The position numbers and the translations under genes were made by a program. A DNA stretch of 64,000 bases, taken from NCBI GenBank assembly GCA_028583415.1, contig CM053271.1, forward strand, positions 86,859,789 to 86,923,788. The letters run 5' to 3'. Under the pieces are notes generated by a model. The model did no database searches, was not told the DNA's origin, and saw only the letters and a list, made by a program, of their open reading frames with translations. Source of the DNA: Protea cynaroides. Taxonomy: Eukaryota > Streptophyta > Magnoliopsida > Proteales > Proteaceae. Positions 1 through 10,292 of this stretch are shown here, in pieces. The number at the start of each line of letters is the position of its first letter. Position 1 is the stretch's first letter.

Positions 1-455
1 CCGTGATGTGTGCTCACCCTTTTGACGTCGAATATTTTTAGTTGATGATGCAGGTACCACTGTGGAAGACTATATGAATGCTTCTGTGTACGGGCACGTT
101 GCTGCGATGGAGGCTGAAGACATAGTGGAGACGCATGACTCCTCATGCGAGTGCAACTCATGCGTTTTCAAATAGATTTTTATTTGAACTATTAAGGAAG
201 TGTAATTTGATATTTTATTTACTTATGTCTCGGTTGATACAACATAATTTGATATTTTATTTATGATTATCACAATTAGATTCCTCAGTTCATTTAATAT
301 TAAGACTTCTGCTATTGTGTATTTATTCTGATTATGGTTGTGGATGTGTATGGTTTATTTTAAAAAGACACAGCCTATTAGAGATCCTGGTTGAACCGTT
401 GATTTATTAGCGGTTCATCACACCATTCTGAATAGTACGGAATTGGGGTGTGACA
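1..455 (+). repeat. Gy-1 5' LTR, 3' portion only
   Basis: The last 455 bp of an LTR, ending GGGGTGTGACA. It aligns with the inner part of the Gy-2 LTRs and less well with Gy-1's own 3' LTR (17314-19660). It contains the LTR micro-ORF at 26-175. The left part of the LTR lies outside the window. Confidence 0.85.
26..175 (+). other. Conserved LTR micro-ORF, copy 1
   Basis: A short frame reading RRIFLVDDAG, then a YMNASVYGH block, and ending HDSSCECNSCVFK with a TAG stop. It has no ATG at the front; a TGA at 23-25 closes the frame upstream. The same peptide is found in the three other LTR copies in the window. Function unknown; it could be a spliced exon or a small protein. Confidence 0.5.
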
Positions 456-518
456 ACTACCATCATATCTTGTCTCGCATGTACAACCTTTCCAAGTACC
501 ATTCAACCAAGAGTTTAA
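456..518 (+). other. Gy-1 leader, no recognisable primer-binding site
   Basis: Only 63 bp separate the LTR end from the gag ATG. The expected initiator-Met primer site TGGTATCAGAGC, present in Gy-2, is absent, as is the 2.6-kb leader with its antisense gene. The leader has probably been deleted or replaced. Confidence 0.6.
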
Positions 519-1821
519 ATGGCTGGACGCAGAGTAAGTAGAAGGAGACAAAATGCAAACCCATCTCCACCACCTATGGAGACTAATGACAATGAAGGTC
601 AGCAAGGACAGAAAGAAAATATTGGAACTCAAAATGCTGCACCTCAAAATGTGCACACCCAAGCCAATCCAACCAACCTACCTGCACCACCTATAGAATT
701 GGCTACGGTGGTGATGAATTTAGCACAACAATTGCAGCAAATACAGCAAGTGCAAGCCAACATGCAAGCTGCAATGGGAATGGCTTTTCTAGCTGCAAAC
801 ACGACACCTCTACCTGCAAGACAAGCTAGTACTGCACTTGGTGGTAGTAACACTGTACCCCAAGCACCACAAACACCAGCAGTTCAAGGTTAAGTGCAAA
901 ACCCTGAAGCATCGCAAGGCGGGTATAACCAAGGAAATTATCAGTATCAGCCACCTATGTATGAAGTATATGCACAGTATCAGCTTAATTACTCTAGACT
1001 AATCGAGCATTTCCTGAAGTTAAAGCCGAAGGAATTTACAGGCAAGCCATCAGATCAGTTATGGCCAGCTCACTTGATCGATGAGATGGAAAGAAACTTT
1101 ATGATGATGATTATAAATGAAGAAGAAAAGGTATTATGTGCCACATTTATGTTGAAAGTGATGCACACCACTAGTGGAAATCTACTCGGAGTTATCTGTT
1201 GACAAAGCATGCCCAACTGACCTGGGCTATCTATAAAAAAGCTTTCTTCAAGAAGTATTTTCCTAGGAGTTTTAGAGATCAAATGGAAAAGGAGTTTCTA
1301 AGTCTGTATCAGGGATAGATGACTATAGACGTATATCAACAGCGTAATAAAGAACTGTTTTTTTTGCTCCCTCTAGCATGCAGGAGGAAAATACCAAAAC
1401 CCGAAGGTTCGTCATGGGACTTAGGGGAAGCATCCGTTAGCATGTATTGGGACTGGAAAAGAAGATTTATAATGAAGCTGTACAGATTGTTCGACTACTG
1501 GAATCGAGCCAGAGGAAAAGTTATTTTGCTCAAAACAGAGGTATTAAAAGGCCTAATGGAAACTCATACAACGGAGGGAACTCAAAGACATTTAAACCCT
1601 TCCATACTCAAGGTTTCAATGCTGCAGCCAAGACTACTCCGATAGCCCAACCTCAACAGAAGCAAAGTAGTGCTGGAGTTAAGTGCTTTAACTGTAATCA
1701 AGTAGGACATTATTCAAGGGAGTGTCCTAAGCCAAGGAAACGGCTACAGCAAGGAAAGGTTTATGCAGTTACATTTGAAGATGCTGCCGCATCTCATGAT
1801 GTGGTCACAGGTATGACCTGA
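519..1821 (+). pseudogene. Gy-1 gag (capsid/nucleocapsid), broken
   Basis: Structural Gag polyprotein, which in this family packages element RNA. It starts MAGRRVSRRRQ, matching the start of Gy-2 gag. A Pro/Gln-rich N-terminal part is followed by the gag core (LKPKEFTGKPSDQLWPAH), then a CCHC zinc knuckle CFNCNQVGHYSREC at about 1684-1725. An in-frame TAA at 891-893 and frameshifts near 1158 and 1318-1447 break it. The tail ends at a TGA (1819-1821), after which the pol frame follows. Full gag would be about 430 residues, as in Gy-2. Confidence 0.85.
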
Positions 1822-2274
1822 ACCTTTCATTTTTTACTACCTTGTATGAGCATGTAGACTAAATTAAATCAAATCACAAGTCGTACTTATTAATGGCTTA
1901 CCCGCTAGAGTACTCTTTAACTCTGGAGCTACTCATTCTTTATATCTGTGTCGTTTGGAAAGAAGTTAAATCTACCCCTCAGACCTTTAGACTAAAAACT
2001 GTTTATACGATCACCTAGGGGATTAGAAGTGGAACTAGACAGAGGTTATGGACCATGTCCAGTTCTTATCGGCTAGAAGATTTTGGATGCAACCTTAATT
2101 CAACTTGAGATGGCAAACTTTGACGTTATCTTAGGAATGGATTGGTTAGCTCGGCACTCTGCAAACCTATTATGTGCAGAAAAGAAATTGACATTTAAAG
2201 ACAAGAAAGGAGCAGAGTTTAGTTTGCAGGAACCAAACTTCTCCATAAATGAAAACTCATTCTCTCTACATTGA
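1822..2274 (+). pseudogene. Gy-1 protease region, catalytic Asp lost
   Basis: Retropepsin-like aspartic protease of the gypsy polyprotein. The active-site triad is recognisable but reads FNSGATHS: codon 1919-1921 is AAC where Gy-2 has GAC, so the catalytic Asp is Asn. A one-base deletion shortly after shifts the frame relative to Gy-2. The conserved segment ILGMDWLARHSANLLC follows at 2129-2176. Several in-frame stops lie between gag and this domain, one of them (TAG in gagcatgTAGactaa) shared with Gy-2. Confidence 0.75.
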
Positions 2275-3240
2275 AGGCTAAGAAATGCCTCGATAAAGGA
2301 GGAATTGGGTATCTAGTATCTGTGGTTGACCTTACCAAAGAAGCACCACGAATGGAGGATATTGAAGTTGTGCATGAATTTTCAGATGTATTTCCTGAGG
2401 AACTACCAGGACTACCATCCGACCAAGCGACAGAGTTCGTTATAGATCTTATACCTAGAGCCGCACCAGTATTGAAAGCACCCTATCGAATGGCTCCTAC
2501 TGAATTGAAGGAACTGAAGGCACAATTACAGGAATTACTTGCAAGGGTTATATTAGACTCAGCATATCACCATGGGGAGCACCAGTATTGTTCGTGAAAA
2601 AAAAGGAGGGTAGCGTTTGATTGTGTATAGATTATCGAGAATTAAATAAGCTTACAATCAAGAATCGATACCCGTTGCCTCGGATTGATGACTTGTTCGA
2701 TCAGTTGCAAGGTGCCAAAGTATTCTCCAAAATTGATTTTCGGTCAGGATACCATCAATTGAAGATTAAGGAAGGTGATATTCCGAAGACAACATTCAGA
2801 ACCAGATATGGACATTATGAATTTTTAGTCATGTCTTTTGGATTAAGTAATGCACCTGCAACTTTTATGGAACTCATGAATCGGGTTTTCCATGATATGT
2901 TGGATACGTCAGTCATTGTATTTATTGACGACATACTAGTCTACTCCAAGGACAAAGAAACTCATGTCACAAATCTAAGAGTCGCTCCGCAGCGACTAAG
3001 AAAAGAGAAGCTTTACGCAAAATTTACAAAGTGTGAGTTCTGGCTAAATGAAGTCACTTTCTTAGGCCATGTTGTATCCGCTGAAGGAATTAAAGTGGAT
3101 CCTAGCAAGATTTAAGCCATTGTGAAATGGAAAGCACCTAAGAATGTTGCAGAAATCAGAAGTTTCTTAGGTTTAGCTGGTTACTATCGACGATTCGTGA
3201 AAGATTACTCTAGAATCGCCGTACCTCTCACCAGTCTGAC
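2271..3240 (+). pseudogene. Gy-1 reverse transcriptase, broken
   Basis: RNA-dependent DNA polymerase. The linker to the fingers reads VFPEELPGLPS and APYRMAPTELKELK. The palm shows FSKIDFRSGYHQLKI, GLSNAPATFMELMNRVF and the catalytic FIDDILVYSK (two Asp of the Y/F-x-D-D box, near 2926). LNEVTFLGHVVS and FLGLAGYYRRFVKDYS close the domain. Defects seen: frameshift near 2550, a TGA at 2618-2620 in place of Arg ahead of LCIDYRELN, and a stop at 3113-3115. Gy-2 carries a stop at the same Arg codon. Confidence 0.85.
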
Positions 3241-3918
3241 AAAGAAATGAGAAAATTTGTTTGGATCGATAAATGTGAAGAGTGTTTTCAAACATTGAAG
3301 GTTAGATTGATATCAGCTCCCATCTTGACTATTCCGATCCCAGGACAATCATTTACCTTATACTATGATGCGTCTAAGTTAGGTTTAGGATGTGTGCTTA
3401 TGCAAGGAGAACAAGTAGTTGCGTATGCCTCAAGACAACTGAAGACACATGAGAAGAATTATCTCACTCATGACTTGGAATTAGCAGCAGTAGTACATGC
3501 TGTTAAGATATGGAGACATTATTTGTATGTAGAAAAATTTCAGGTTAAATCAGATCATAAGAGTCTCACTCATCTTTTTAATCAGAAGGAGTTGAACATG
3601 AGACAAAGAAGATGGCTGGAATTACTGAAGGATTATGATTGCGATATCCAGTATCATCCAGGAAAAGCTAATGTAGTTGCTGACGCACTAATTAGGAAAG
3701 TTATGATAGAATCCCAAGAAGAAGTTAGTACAAATGCTGTGGCGTGTGTCACAAGGAGATTATTTAATTTTGGTAAAAAGCAGTTCATGATTGATATTCT
3801 GAATGAATCAACTGACCAAGGGTTTATTCATCTATTCTCAAACATATTTGATACATTAAAGATTGTACCTGATCTATTAGACGAAGTAAAAGCCGCTATT
3901 AAATCAGACTCTTACTGA
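3241..3918 (+). pseudogene. Gy-1 RNase H domain
   Basis: RNase H of the gypsy RT, which removes RNA from the RNA:DNA hybrid. Motifs: LYYDASKLGLGCVL (first catalytic Asp), YASRQLKTHEKNY, DLELAAVVHAVKIWRHYL (Glu), KSDHKSLTHLF (Asp) and NVVADALIRK (last Asp). A small indel at 3247-3250 relative to Gy-2 shifts the frame at its start, and a TGA closes it at 3916-3918. The remaining 223 codons are open. Confidence 0.85.
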
Positions 3919-3923
3919 GAAGG

Positions 3924-4250
3924 GTGCAAGAAGACCTCAAAAAAGGTAGGACTACTCCTGAGTTCACCTTGGACATTGAAAAGGTACTAAAATACAAAGG
4001 AAGGATATGTGTTCCTGAAAATGAAGACTTGGATATTAGACACAGACTAATGAAGGAAACTCACACCACCCCTTATTCGGTACATCCTGGAAGTACAAAG
4101 ATGTATCATGATCTGAAGAAACTATATTGGTGGAGAGGAATGAAAGCGGATGTAGCTAAATTTGTGTCTCAATGCTTGAATTATCAACAAGTAAAGGCTA
4201 AAAGGCAAAAACCTGCAGGATTATTGCAGCCACTGCCAGAACCAGCATGA
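3924..4250 (+). pseudogene. Gy-1 integrase zinc-binding (HHCC) part
   Basis: N-terminal integrase domain that helps bind the element ends. It shows HRLMKETH, HPGSTKMYHDLKKLYWW and KFVSQCLNYQQVKAKRQ, the H-H-C-C pattern expected except that the second Cys pair reads CLNYQ (one Cys replaced, also in Gy-2). A TGA at 4248-4250 replaces the Trp of the usual PAWKWD stretch, after which the core domain continues in frame. Confidence 0.8.
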
Positions 4251-4253
4251 AAA

Positions 4254-4531
4254 TGGGACTGCATCACTATAGACTTCATCACCGAGTTACCATTGACTCC
4301 CAGAGTAGTTGACGCGATTTGGGTGATTGTGGATCGTTTGACCAAGACTGGCTCTTTCATAGCTATACGACCTCAGTATACTCTAGAGAGGTTAGCTAAG
4401 ATTTATGTAGATAATATTGTCCGATTACATGGTGTACCTGAAAGCATTGTGTCCGACAGAGAACCACGCTTTACCTCAAAGTTTTGGGAAGGATTACAGA
4501 AGGCTATGGGTACAACATTGAAGTTTAGTAC
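4254..4531 (+). pseudogene. Gy-1 integrase catalytic core, 5' part (split by Gy-2)
   Basis: DDE integrase core. DFITELPLT holds the first catalytic Asp and SIVSDREPRF the second. The reading frame continues through FWEGLQKAMGTTLKFST and stops at the Gy-2 insertion; the next residues (FHPQTNGQSE, with the catalytic Glu) are encoded from 16488. The insertion therefore separates the second Asp from the Glu. Confidence 0.85.
4527..4531. repeat. Target site duplication of Gy-2, left copy (AGTAC)
   Basis: AGTAC directly precedes the Gy-2 LTR terminus TGTCACACC. The same five bases follow the other terminus at 16483-16487. Five bases is the usual duplication for Ty3/gypsy integrase. Confidence 0.95.
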
Positions 4532-4816
4532 TGTCACACCCAATTCCGCACTCTTCAGAATGGTGTGATGAACCGCTAGCAAACCAACGGTTCAACCAGG
4601 ATCTCAGACAGACGATACCCGTTATATCTAAACCTCATACATCCACATTCATAATCAGAATAAATACACAGTAGCGGAAGTCTTATAGTAAAATGAACTG
4701 AGAATCTACTGTGATATTAATATTTAGATAGCAAATTATTTTGTATCAACTAAGACATAAATAAATATCAAATACATGTCTTTACTAAATCCAAATAATA
4801 AAAATAAAATATAATC

Positions 4817-4972
4817 GAATACGCATGAGTTGCACTCGCAAGAGGAGTCATGCGTATCCACTTCATCTTCAACTTCCATCGCCGCCATGTGCCCGTACAC
4901 TGGAGCATTTACATAATCTTTGACGATAGTACCTGCATCATCAACTAAAAATATTTGACGTCGAGGGGTGAG
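4817..4972 (-). other. Conserved LTR micro-ORF, copy 2
   Basis: Reads LTPRRQIFLVDDAG ... YVNAPVYGHMAAMEVEDE ... HDSSCECNSCVF. Open on both sides in this copy: the frame runs on past CVF. Same peptide as copies at 26-175, 14478-14633 and 19232-19384. Confidence 0.5.
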
Positions 4973-5090
4973 CGCACATCATGGCTCAGTGAGCAAACAA
5001 AACAATGCAACAATACATATGCATGCAGTCAATTCATATCTTTGGTCTGATTTTAAATTTGCAATGCGCAATAGAAAGGTTTAGGTGGTC

Positions 5091-5524
5091 AAAGGTTAAC
5101 ATTTATTGACCCCGCCTCTATACACAGGGTGTGGAAGTCCATCCTAAGGTTAACGTTTATTGTCGTCCCCATCCACCCTACCATAACATTGTACAATAAA
5201 GGTTAACATTTATTACTGTACAGTGTCATACCAACACGTAAGCCCCTGCTGGCGAGGGCTTGCAAACTGTGCTCGCAATTAATCAATCCTAATGCCAAAC
5301 AGTGTATCCAATGCCTCACCCCAGCATCCTTCAAAACGTCCATAGAGATAGAGATAAGGCCCCCCGATAGAGTCAGAGACTACAAGGACCGAGACCACCT
5401 CCCCTGATACTCTACGACGTAATAGTTCTGCTAAAGTAATGGCGATACGACGATGCTAATGCACAAGACTTGAGTTAGAGATAGAGCTAAAGTGCTGAGA
5501 CCCGCCAAAGGTTAACGTTTATTG
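5091..5524. repeat. Interspersed GGTTAAC(G/A)TTTATTG motif, four copies (3' LTR)
   Basis: Copies of an about 16-base word AAGGTTAACGTTTATT at 5091, 5145, 5198 and 5507, embedded in non-repetitive sequence. Each contains the palindrome GTTAAC. The same four lie in the other Gy-2 LTR. Positions lie in the transcribed part of the LTR. Purpose unknown; a protein-binding site or an RNA element are both possible. Confidence 0.7.
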
Positions 5525-5916
5525 ACGTTCCCATCACACCTCCCCTAATACCCGCTCGCATCAAGTACACCAACCACACACATACATTCACATGCCTATT
5601 CCTATCATCATCATCATGTTATAGACAATAAAGTAAATATGCATGAACAAATAATAGAAATATTAGATGACATGTTGTATGCACATTACAAACATATTCG
5701 CATAAAATCAGGCATAGCATTTGACTCAAGAAAATAAAAACAGCTTATTATTAACCAATTAGTTTGTAGGTCTTGTTTCCTCACCTTTGCTTGTTTGTAG
5801 ATCCTCTTTCAAGCCTTAAGAATCACTTTTATATCAATATTATATTGCTAGAAGACCTAACAAAGTCGATAGAATTTAATTAGAATTTATTCTAATTTTT
5901 ACAGCTTGCTGTTAAC

Positions 5917-6052
5917 TGGGGGTCGATGCCTAGGGTCGGAGTTATGATCGACCCTGGGTGCGACCACCCCTATTCTGGGCTTCCCGAACACTGGGGGTCG
6001 ATGCTCAGGGTCTGATAGGGTCGATTGGCCATCAACCCCCTATGCGACCCCC
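5917..6052. repeat. GGTCGA/TCGACC word cluster, downstream of LTR promoter (3' LTR)
   Basis: Repeated GGGTCGA, TCGACCC and GCGACC words in both orientations within 136 bp, about 380-520 bp downstream of the TATA box on the - strand. Confidence 0.7.
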
Positions 6053-6433
6053 TGTGGGTTTTGTCGATTTTTCTTCCTTTAGCTCATTCTTCGTGTTTGG
6101 GTCCTATGGCTTACTCCTACAGTCCATTCCACACATGTTCTATGGCCTAGAACCATGGTTCATTCACCTATATGGCTTTCATGATTTCCCCCATGGTTTT
6201 CCATGAAAACCTAACTATGGGTTGATGGTTTGGGTTTCTCCGAGATCATTCCCTCTTCATTATCTACTCTAAGGTCTTTAGAAACTCATGGAAATAATAT
6301 CCATACCTGAGAAGATTACTCCTTCTCTGCAACTCTTCTCCTTTTGCTTTCTTTTCTTCTTCTCTTCCTTCTCTTTTCTTTCTCTCAATTCAATTAGGGT
6401 TCTTAAAGGAGTGAAAGAGGCTTAGGGACGTCT

Positions 6434-6441
6434 TATTTATA
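6434..6441 (-). promoter_or_regulatory. TATA box of Gy-2 3' LTR
   Basis: TATAAATA on the - strand in the context ACTCTATAAATA, followed by a long GAA-rich purine tract when read on the - strand (about 6340-6400), as is usual for plant LTR 5' UTRs. About 360 bp from the LTR start. Confidence 0.65.
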
Positions 6442-6533
6442 GAGTAAAAACTCCTAAAATAAGTCCCATTGAGATTAGGAAGGAATCCCATTGAAATTAG
6501 GAAAGTTTCCTAATTTCAATTTTTACCGAGTAC

Positions 6534-6668
6534 CGGGGGTCGATAGGGGGGTCGAAGATCCCGTCGACCCCTGGTCCTTAAAATGTCCGACTCCCCATAT
6601 AAAACCGGGGGTCTGACTTCTATCTGGGGGGGTCCGACCCTCCCTTGCTGGGTATGCGACCCTCCCCT
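6534..6668. repeat. GGTCGA/TCGACC word cluster, upstream of LTR promoter (3' LTR)
   Basis: GGGGGTCGA, GTCGACCCC, TCCGACC and GCGACCC words packed into 135 bp, beginning 93 bp upstream of the TATA box. A comparable cluster sits 97 bp upstream of the TATA box in the divergent Gy-1 LTR. Confidence 0.7.
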
Positions 6669-6798
6669 TATTTAAGTGTTTTTGGGTCAGTTTAATACCT
6701 GGGATCGTGATCTCCTTCACGCACTTGATCCATTTGGCTCAACCATGATGGGTAGACCTGGTTCAAGGTGGTAAGACCGGGTTAGTTTGATACGGGTC

Positions 6799-7602
6799 TT
6801 ACAACTCCCCCCTACTTATAAAAATTTCGTCCCCGAAATTGTTCATACCTTCAGAGTCAAATAAATGAGGGTATTGCTTTCGCATAGCATTCTCTTCTTC
6901 CCATGTAATTTCTTCCATGTCTCTACTTCTCCAAGTAACCTTAACGTAATAGATATCTCGATTGCGTAGTCGTTGAACCTTTCGACTGGTGATTTCAGTT
7001 GGTGTTACTTCAAAGGTCAAATCATCAGTCAAATCAGGTAGATCTACTGTCAGAACGTGTGTTGGATCCTTAACATACTTCTTCAATAAGGAAATATGAA
7101 ATATGTCATGCACACTTGACATAGATGGTGGTAATGCTAACTGGTAAGCCACTTTTCCACGCTTAGCTAAAATCTCATATGGCCCAACATATCTTGGACT
7201 TAGTTTCCCTTTCTGTCCGAACCATTTCAACCCTCGCATAGGCGATACCTTTAAGAATACTTTATCACCCACGACAAATTCAAGATCTCTGCGTCGAGTA
7301 TCTGCATATTGCTTCTGACGATTCTGGGCTGTTCTCACTCTTTCCTTGATAATGTCGACCACTCGACAGGTCTCCTCAAAAAATTCTAGTCCAACGAGAC
7401 TACGTTCCCCAACTTCATTCCAAAATAAAGAAGTTCGACACTTTCTGCCATACAGTGCTTCATAGGGTGCCATCTGTATAGTAGTCTGATAGCTATTGTT
7501 ATAAACGAACTCGATAAGTGGTAACTTTTCATCCCACGATCCTTTAAAATCAATTACACATGCTCGAAGCATATCTTCTAGAATCTGAATTGTTCGTTCC
7601 AC
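6799..7602 (-). pseudogene. Gy-2 integrase C-terminal part and chromodomain
   Basis: Open for 267 codons. It starts just after the catalytic Glu region (ERTIQILEDMLRACVIDFKG), goes through LPLIEFVYNNSYQ, the GPY/F-like segment SPRYVGPYEILAK and DIFHISLLKKYV, and ends in a chromodomain (VTWRSRDMEEITWEEENAM, residues about 215-250) that in chromoviruses steers integration to particular chromatin. The stop lies five bases inside the LTR. This is the best preserved coding block of Gy-2, but it is cut off from the core by a frameshift. Confidence 0.85.
6804..6816 (-). other. Polypurine tract of Gy-2
   Basis: GTAGGGGGGAGT on the - strand directly before the 3' LTR start TGTAAGACCC; the site where plus-strand DNA synthesis would be primed. 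Confidence 0.8.
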
Positions 7603-7892
7603 TGTCCATCTGTCTGTGGATGGAATGCAGTACTAAACTTCAATGTTGTACCCATAGCCTTTTGTAATCCTTTCCAAGACTTGGAAGTAAATCATGGATC
7701 TCTATCGGACACAATGCTCTCTGATACACTGTGTAATCGAACAATATTATCCACATACAGCTTTGCTAACCTCTTTAGTGTATACTGAGTTCGTATCAGT
7801 ATAAAGCGAGCTGTTTTAGTCAGACGGTCTACAATCGCCCAAACTGCGTCAACTACTCGAGGAGTCAGTGGTAATCCCGTGACGAAGTCCAT
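7603..7892 (-). pseudogene. Gy-2 integrase catalytic core
   Basis: DFVTGLPLTPRVVDAVWAIV (first Asp) and SIVSDRDP (second Asp) are clear. A TGA follows DP at 7692-7694, where an Arg is expected, probably CGA to TGA. Then FTSKSWKGLQKAMGTTLKFS and AFHPQTD are readable, and a two-base loss near 7605 moves the frame before the catalytic Glu. Confidence 0.8.
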
Positions 7893-8965
7893 AGTGATGC
7901 AGTCCCATTTCCATGCTGGTTCTGGTAACGACTGTAACAGTCATGCGGTCTTTGTCGTTCAGCCTTTACTTTTTGATAATTTAGGCATTGAGACACGAAC
8001 TTAGCTACATCTACTTTCATTCCTCTCCACCAATATAATTTCTTTAGATCATGATACATTTTTGTGCTTTTCGGATGTATCGAATAGATGGTGGTATGGG
8101 CTCCTTTCATCAATCGGTGTCTAATGTCCAAACTTTCTGTTTCGGGTACACATATTCTTCCTTTGTACTTTAGTACCTTCTCTTCGTCCAAGGTGAACTC
8201 AGGGTTAGTCCTACCTTTTTTGATGTCCTCTTGTATCGTTCTTAGGTAAGGGTCTGTTTTGATAGCTATCTTCACTTCATCAATTATATCCGGTATAATC
8301 TTCAATGCAGTGAACATATTTGAAAACCAATGAATAAACCCTTGGTTGGCTGGTCCATCTGGTGTATCTATTACAAACTGTTCACTACCGTGCTTGAATA
8401 CCGTTCCGGTAGTACACATTGCCGCAGTTGTGCTAACCTCTCCTTGAGATTTTATCATTGCCTTTCTGCTCAACGCATCCGCTACTACATTAGCTTTTCC
8501 TGGAAGATAGTGGATATCACAATCATAGTCTTTCAATAGTTCCAGCCATCTTCTTTGTCTCATATTCAACTCCTTCTGATTAAATAGATAAGTAAAACTT
8601 TTGTGGTCCGATTTAATCTGAAACTTTTCTCCGTATAGGTAATGTCTCCATATTTTGACAACATGTACTACTGCCGCTAACTCCAAATCATGAGTGGGAT
8701 AATTTTTCTCATGTGTCTTTAACTGTCTTGAGGCATAAGCAATTACTTGTTCTCCTTGCATAAGCACACATCCTAATCCAAGTCCTGACGCATCAGTGTA
8801 TAGGGTAAATGGCTGTCTGGAAATAGGAATAGTCAAAATCAGAGCGGATATCAATCTGGTCTTTAAGGTTTGAAAGTTCTTCTCGTATTTATCCGTCCAC
8901 ACAAACTTTTCACCTTTCTTAGTCAGACTGGTGAGAGATACGACAACCCAGGAATAGTCTTCCAC
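7865..8965 (-). pseudogene. Gy-2 RNase H and integrase zinc-binding region
   Basis: A 366-codon open stretch. RNase H: LYTDASGLGLGCVL, YASRQLKTHEKNY, DLELAAVVHVVKIWRHYL, KSDHKSFTYLF, NVVADALSRK. After a variable linker comes the integrase N-terminal domain HRLMKGAH ... HPKSTKMYHDLKKLYWW ... VSQCLNYQKVKAERQR. At the end the frame slips (HDCYSRYQ replaces the expected GLLQ stretch), so the core domain is read in another frame. Confidence 0.87.
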
Positions 8966-9497
8966 AAATCGCGCTCTTTGGTGCTTCCCACTTTACAATA
9001 GCCTCGATCTTGCTGGGATCCACTTTGATTCCTTCCGCGGATACTACATGGCCTAGGAAGGCGACTTCACTTAGCCAAAACTCAAATTTGATAAATTTGG
9101 CATATAGCTTCTCTTTCCTTAAACGTTGTAGAGTGGTGTTTAGATTCTTAATATGGGTTTCCTTGTTCTTGGAATATACCAATATATCATCAATAAATAC
9201 AATAACCGACGTATCCAACATATCGTGGAAAATCCGATTCATAAGTTCCATGAAAGTTGTTGGTGCGTTTGTTAATCCAAAAGACATGACCAAGAATTCA
9301 TAATGTCCATATCTGGTCCTGAAAGCTGTCTTAGGAATATCACCATCTTTAATCTTCAACTGATAGTAGCCTGACCGAAGATCGATCTTCGAAAATACCT
9401 TTGCTCCTTGGAACTGATCGAACAAGTCATCGATCCGAGGTAGTGGATATCGATTCTTGATTGTCAGTTTGTTCAGCTCCCGATAGTCGATACATAA
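8919..9497 (-). pseudogene. Gy-2 reverse transcriptase, palm and thumb
   Basis: Open from the TGA at 9498-9500. Reads FSKIDLRSGYYQLKIKDGD, FGLTNAPTTFMELMNRIF, catalytic VIVFIDDILVYSK and LSEVAFLGHVVSAEGIK. Compared with Gy-1, about 45 bp encoding the RSFLGLAGYYRR motif are deleted near 8966, causing a frameshift into the RNase H frame. Confidence 0.88.
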
Positions 9498-10250
9498 TCA
9501 CACACTACCATCCTTCTTCTTTACGAATAATACTGGCGCTCCCCATGGTGATATGCTGGGTCGGATATAACCTTTGTCCAATAGTTCTTGTAGTTGTACT
9601 TTCAATTCCTTTAGTTCAGTAGGAGCCATTCGATAAGGTGCTTTTGATACTGGTGCGGCTCCAGGTATAAGATCTATCACAAACTCTGTGGCTCGGTCGG
9701 GTGGTAATCCTGATAGTTCCTCAGGAAATAGGTCGGGGTAGTCCCGCACGACATCAATATCTTCCATCCGTGGTGCTTCTTTGGTGAGGTCAACCACTGA
9801 TACTAGATATCTGACTGCTCCCTTCTCAAGGCACTTCTTAGCCTTTAGTGCTGAGAGTATGAGCTTGCGTTTACGGGGAAGTTTGGTTCCCGCAAAACTG
9901 AATTTTGCTCCTTCTTTGTCTTTAAATGTTAGCTTCTTTTCGGTACATAATAGGTTCGCAGAATGCCGAGCTAACCAGTCCATTCCCAAGATGACGTCAA
10001 AGTCTACCATCCCAAGTTGGATCAAAGTTGCATCTAAGGTTTTCTCGCCAATGAGAACTGGACATGACCCATAACCTTTTTCTAGTTCCACTTCTAACCC
10101 CATCGGTGACCGTACAAGTATTTTGTATTCTAATGTTTTGATGGGTAAATTCAACTTCTTTCCAAATGACACAAATATAAAAGAATGAGTAGCTCCTGAG
10201 TCGAAGAGTACTCTGACGGGTATGTCATTTATAGGTACGATACTTGTGAT
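9498..10250 (-). pseudogene. Gy-2 protease and RT N-terminus
   Basis: The frame opens after a TAA at 10251-10253. The protease active site VLFDSGATHSF is intact (catalytic Asp codon 10202-10200), followed by VDFDVILGMDWLARHS. The RT linker DLFPEELSGLPPDR, APYRMAPTELKELK and SPWGAPVLFVKKKDGSV lead into RT, where a TGA replaces the Arg codon before LCIDYRELN. Gag and this frame are in the same phase, separated by three stops in about 45 bases. Confidence 0.85.
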
Positions 10251-10292
10251 TTATTTTAACTTAGTCTACATGCTCACACAATGTAATACAAC

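Larger units (their letters stand above)
4532..6803 (-). repeat. Gy-2 3' LTR
   Basis: 2,272 bp, from TGTCACACC (LTR end, reversed) to GGTCTTACA (LTR start, reversed). Contains the micro-ORF (4817-4972), four GGTTAACGTTTATTG-type repeats (5091-5524), two clusters of GGTCGA words and a TATA box at 6434-6441. It is nearly identical to the LTR at 14192-16482. Confidence 0.93.

Noticed and set aside
378..662. - strand ORF of 94 codons at the Gy-1 LTR/gag border
   Set aside because: It crosses the LTR end and lies opposite gag, with no conserved motif.
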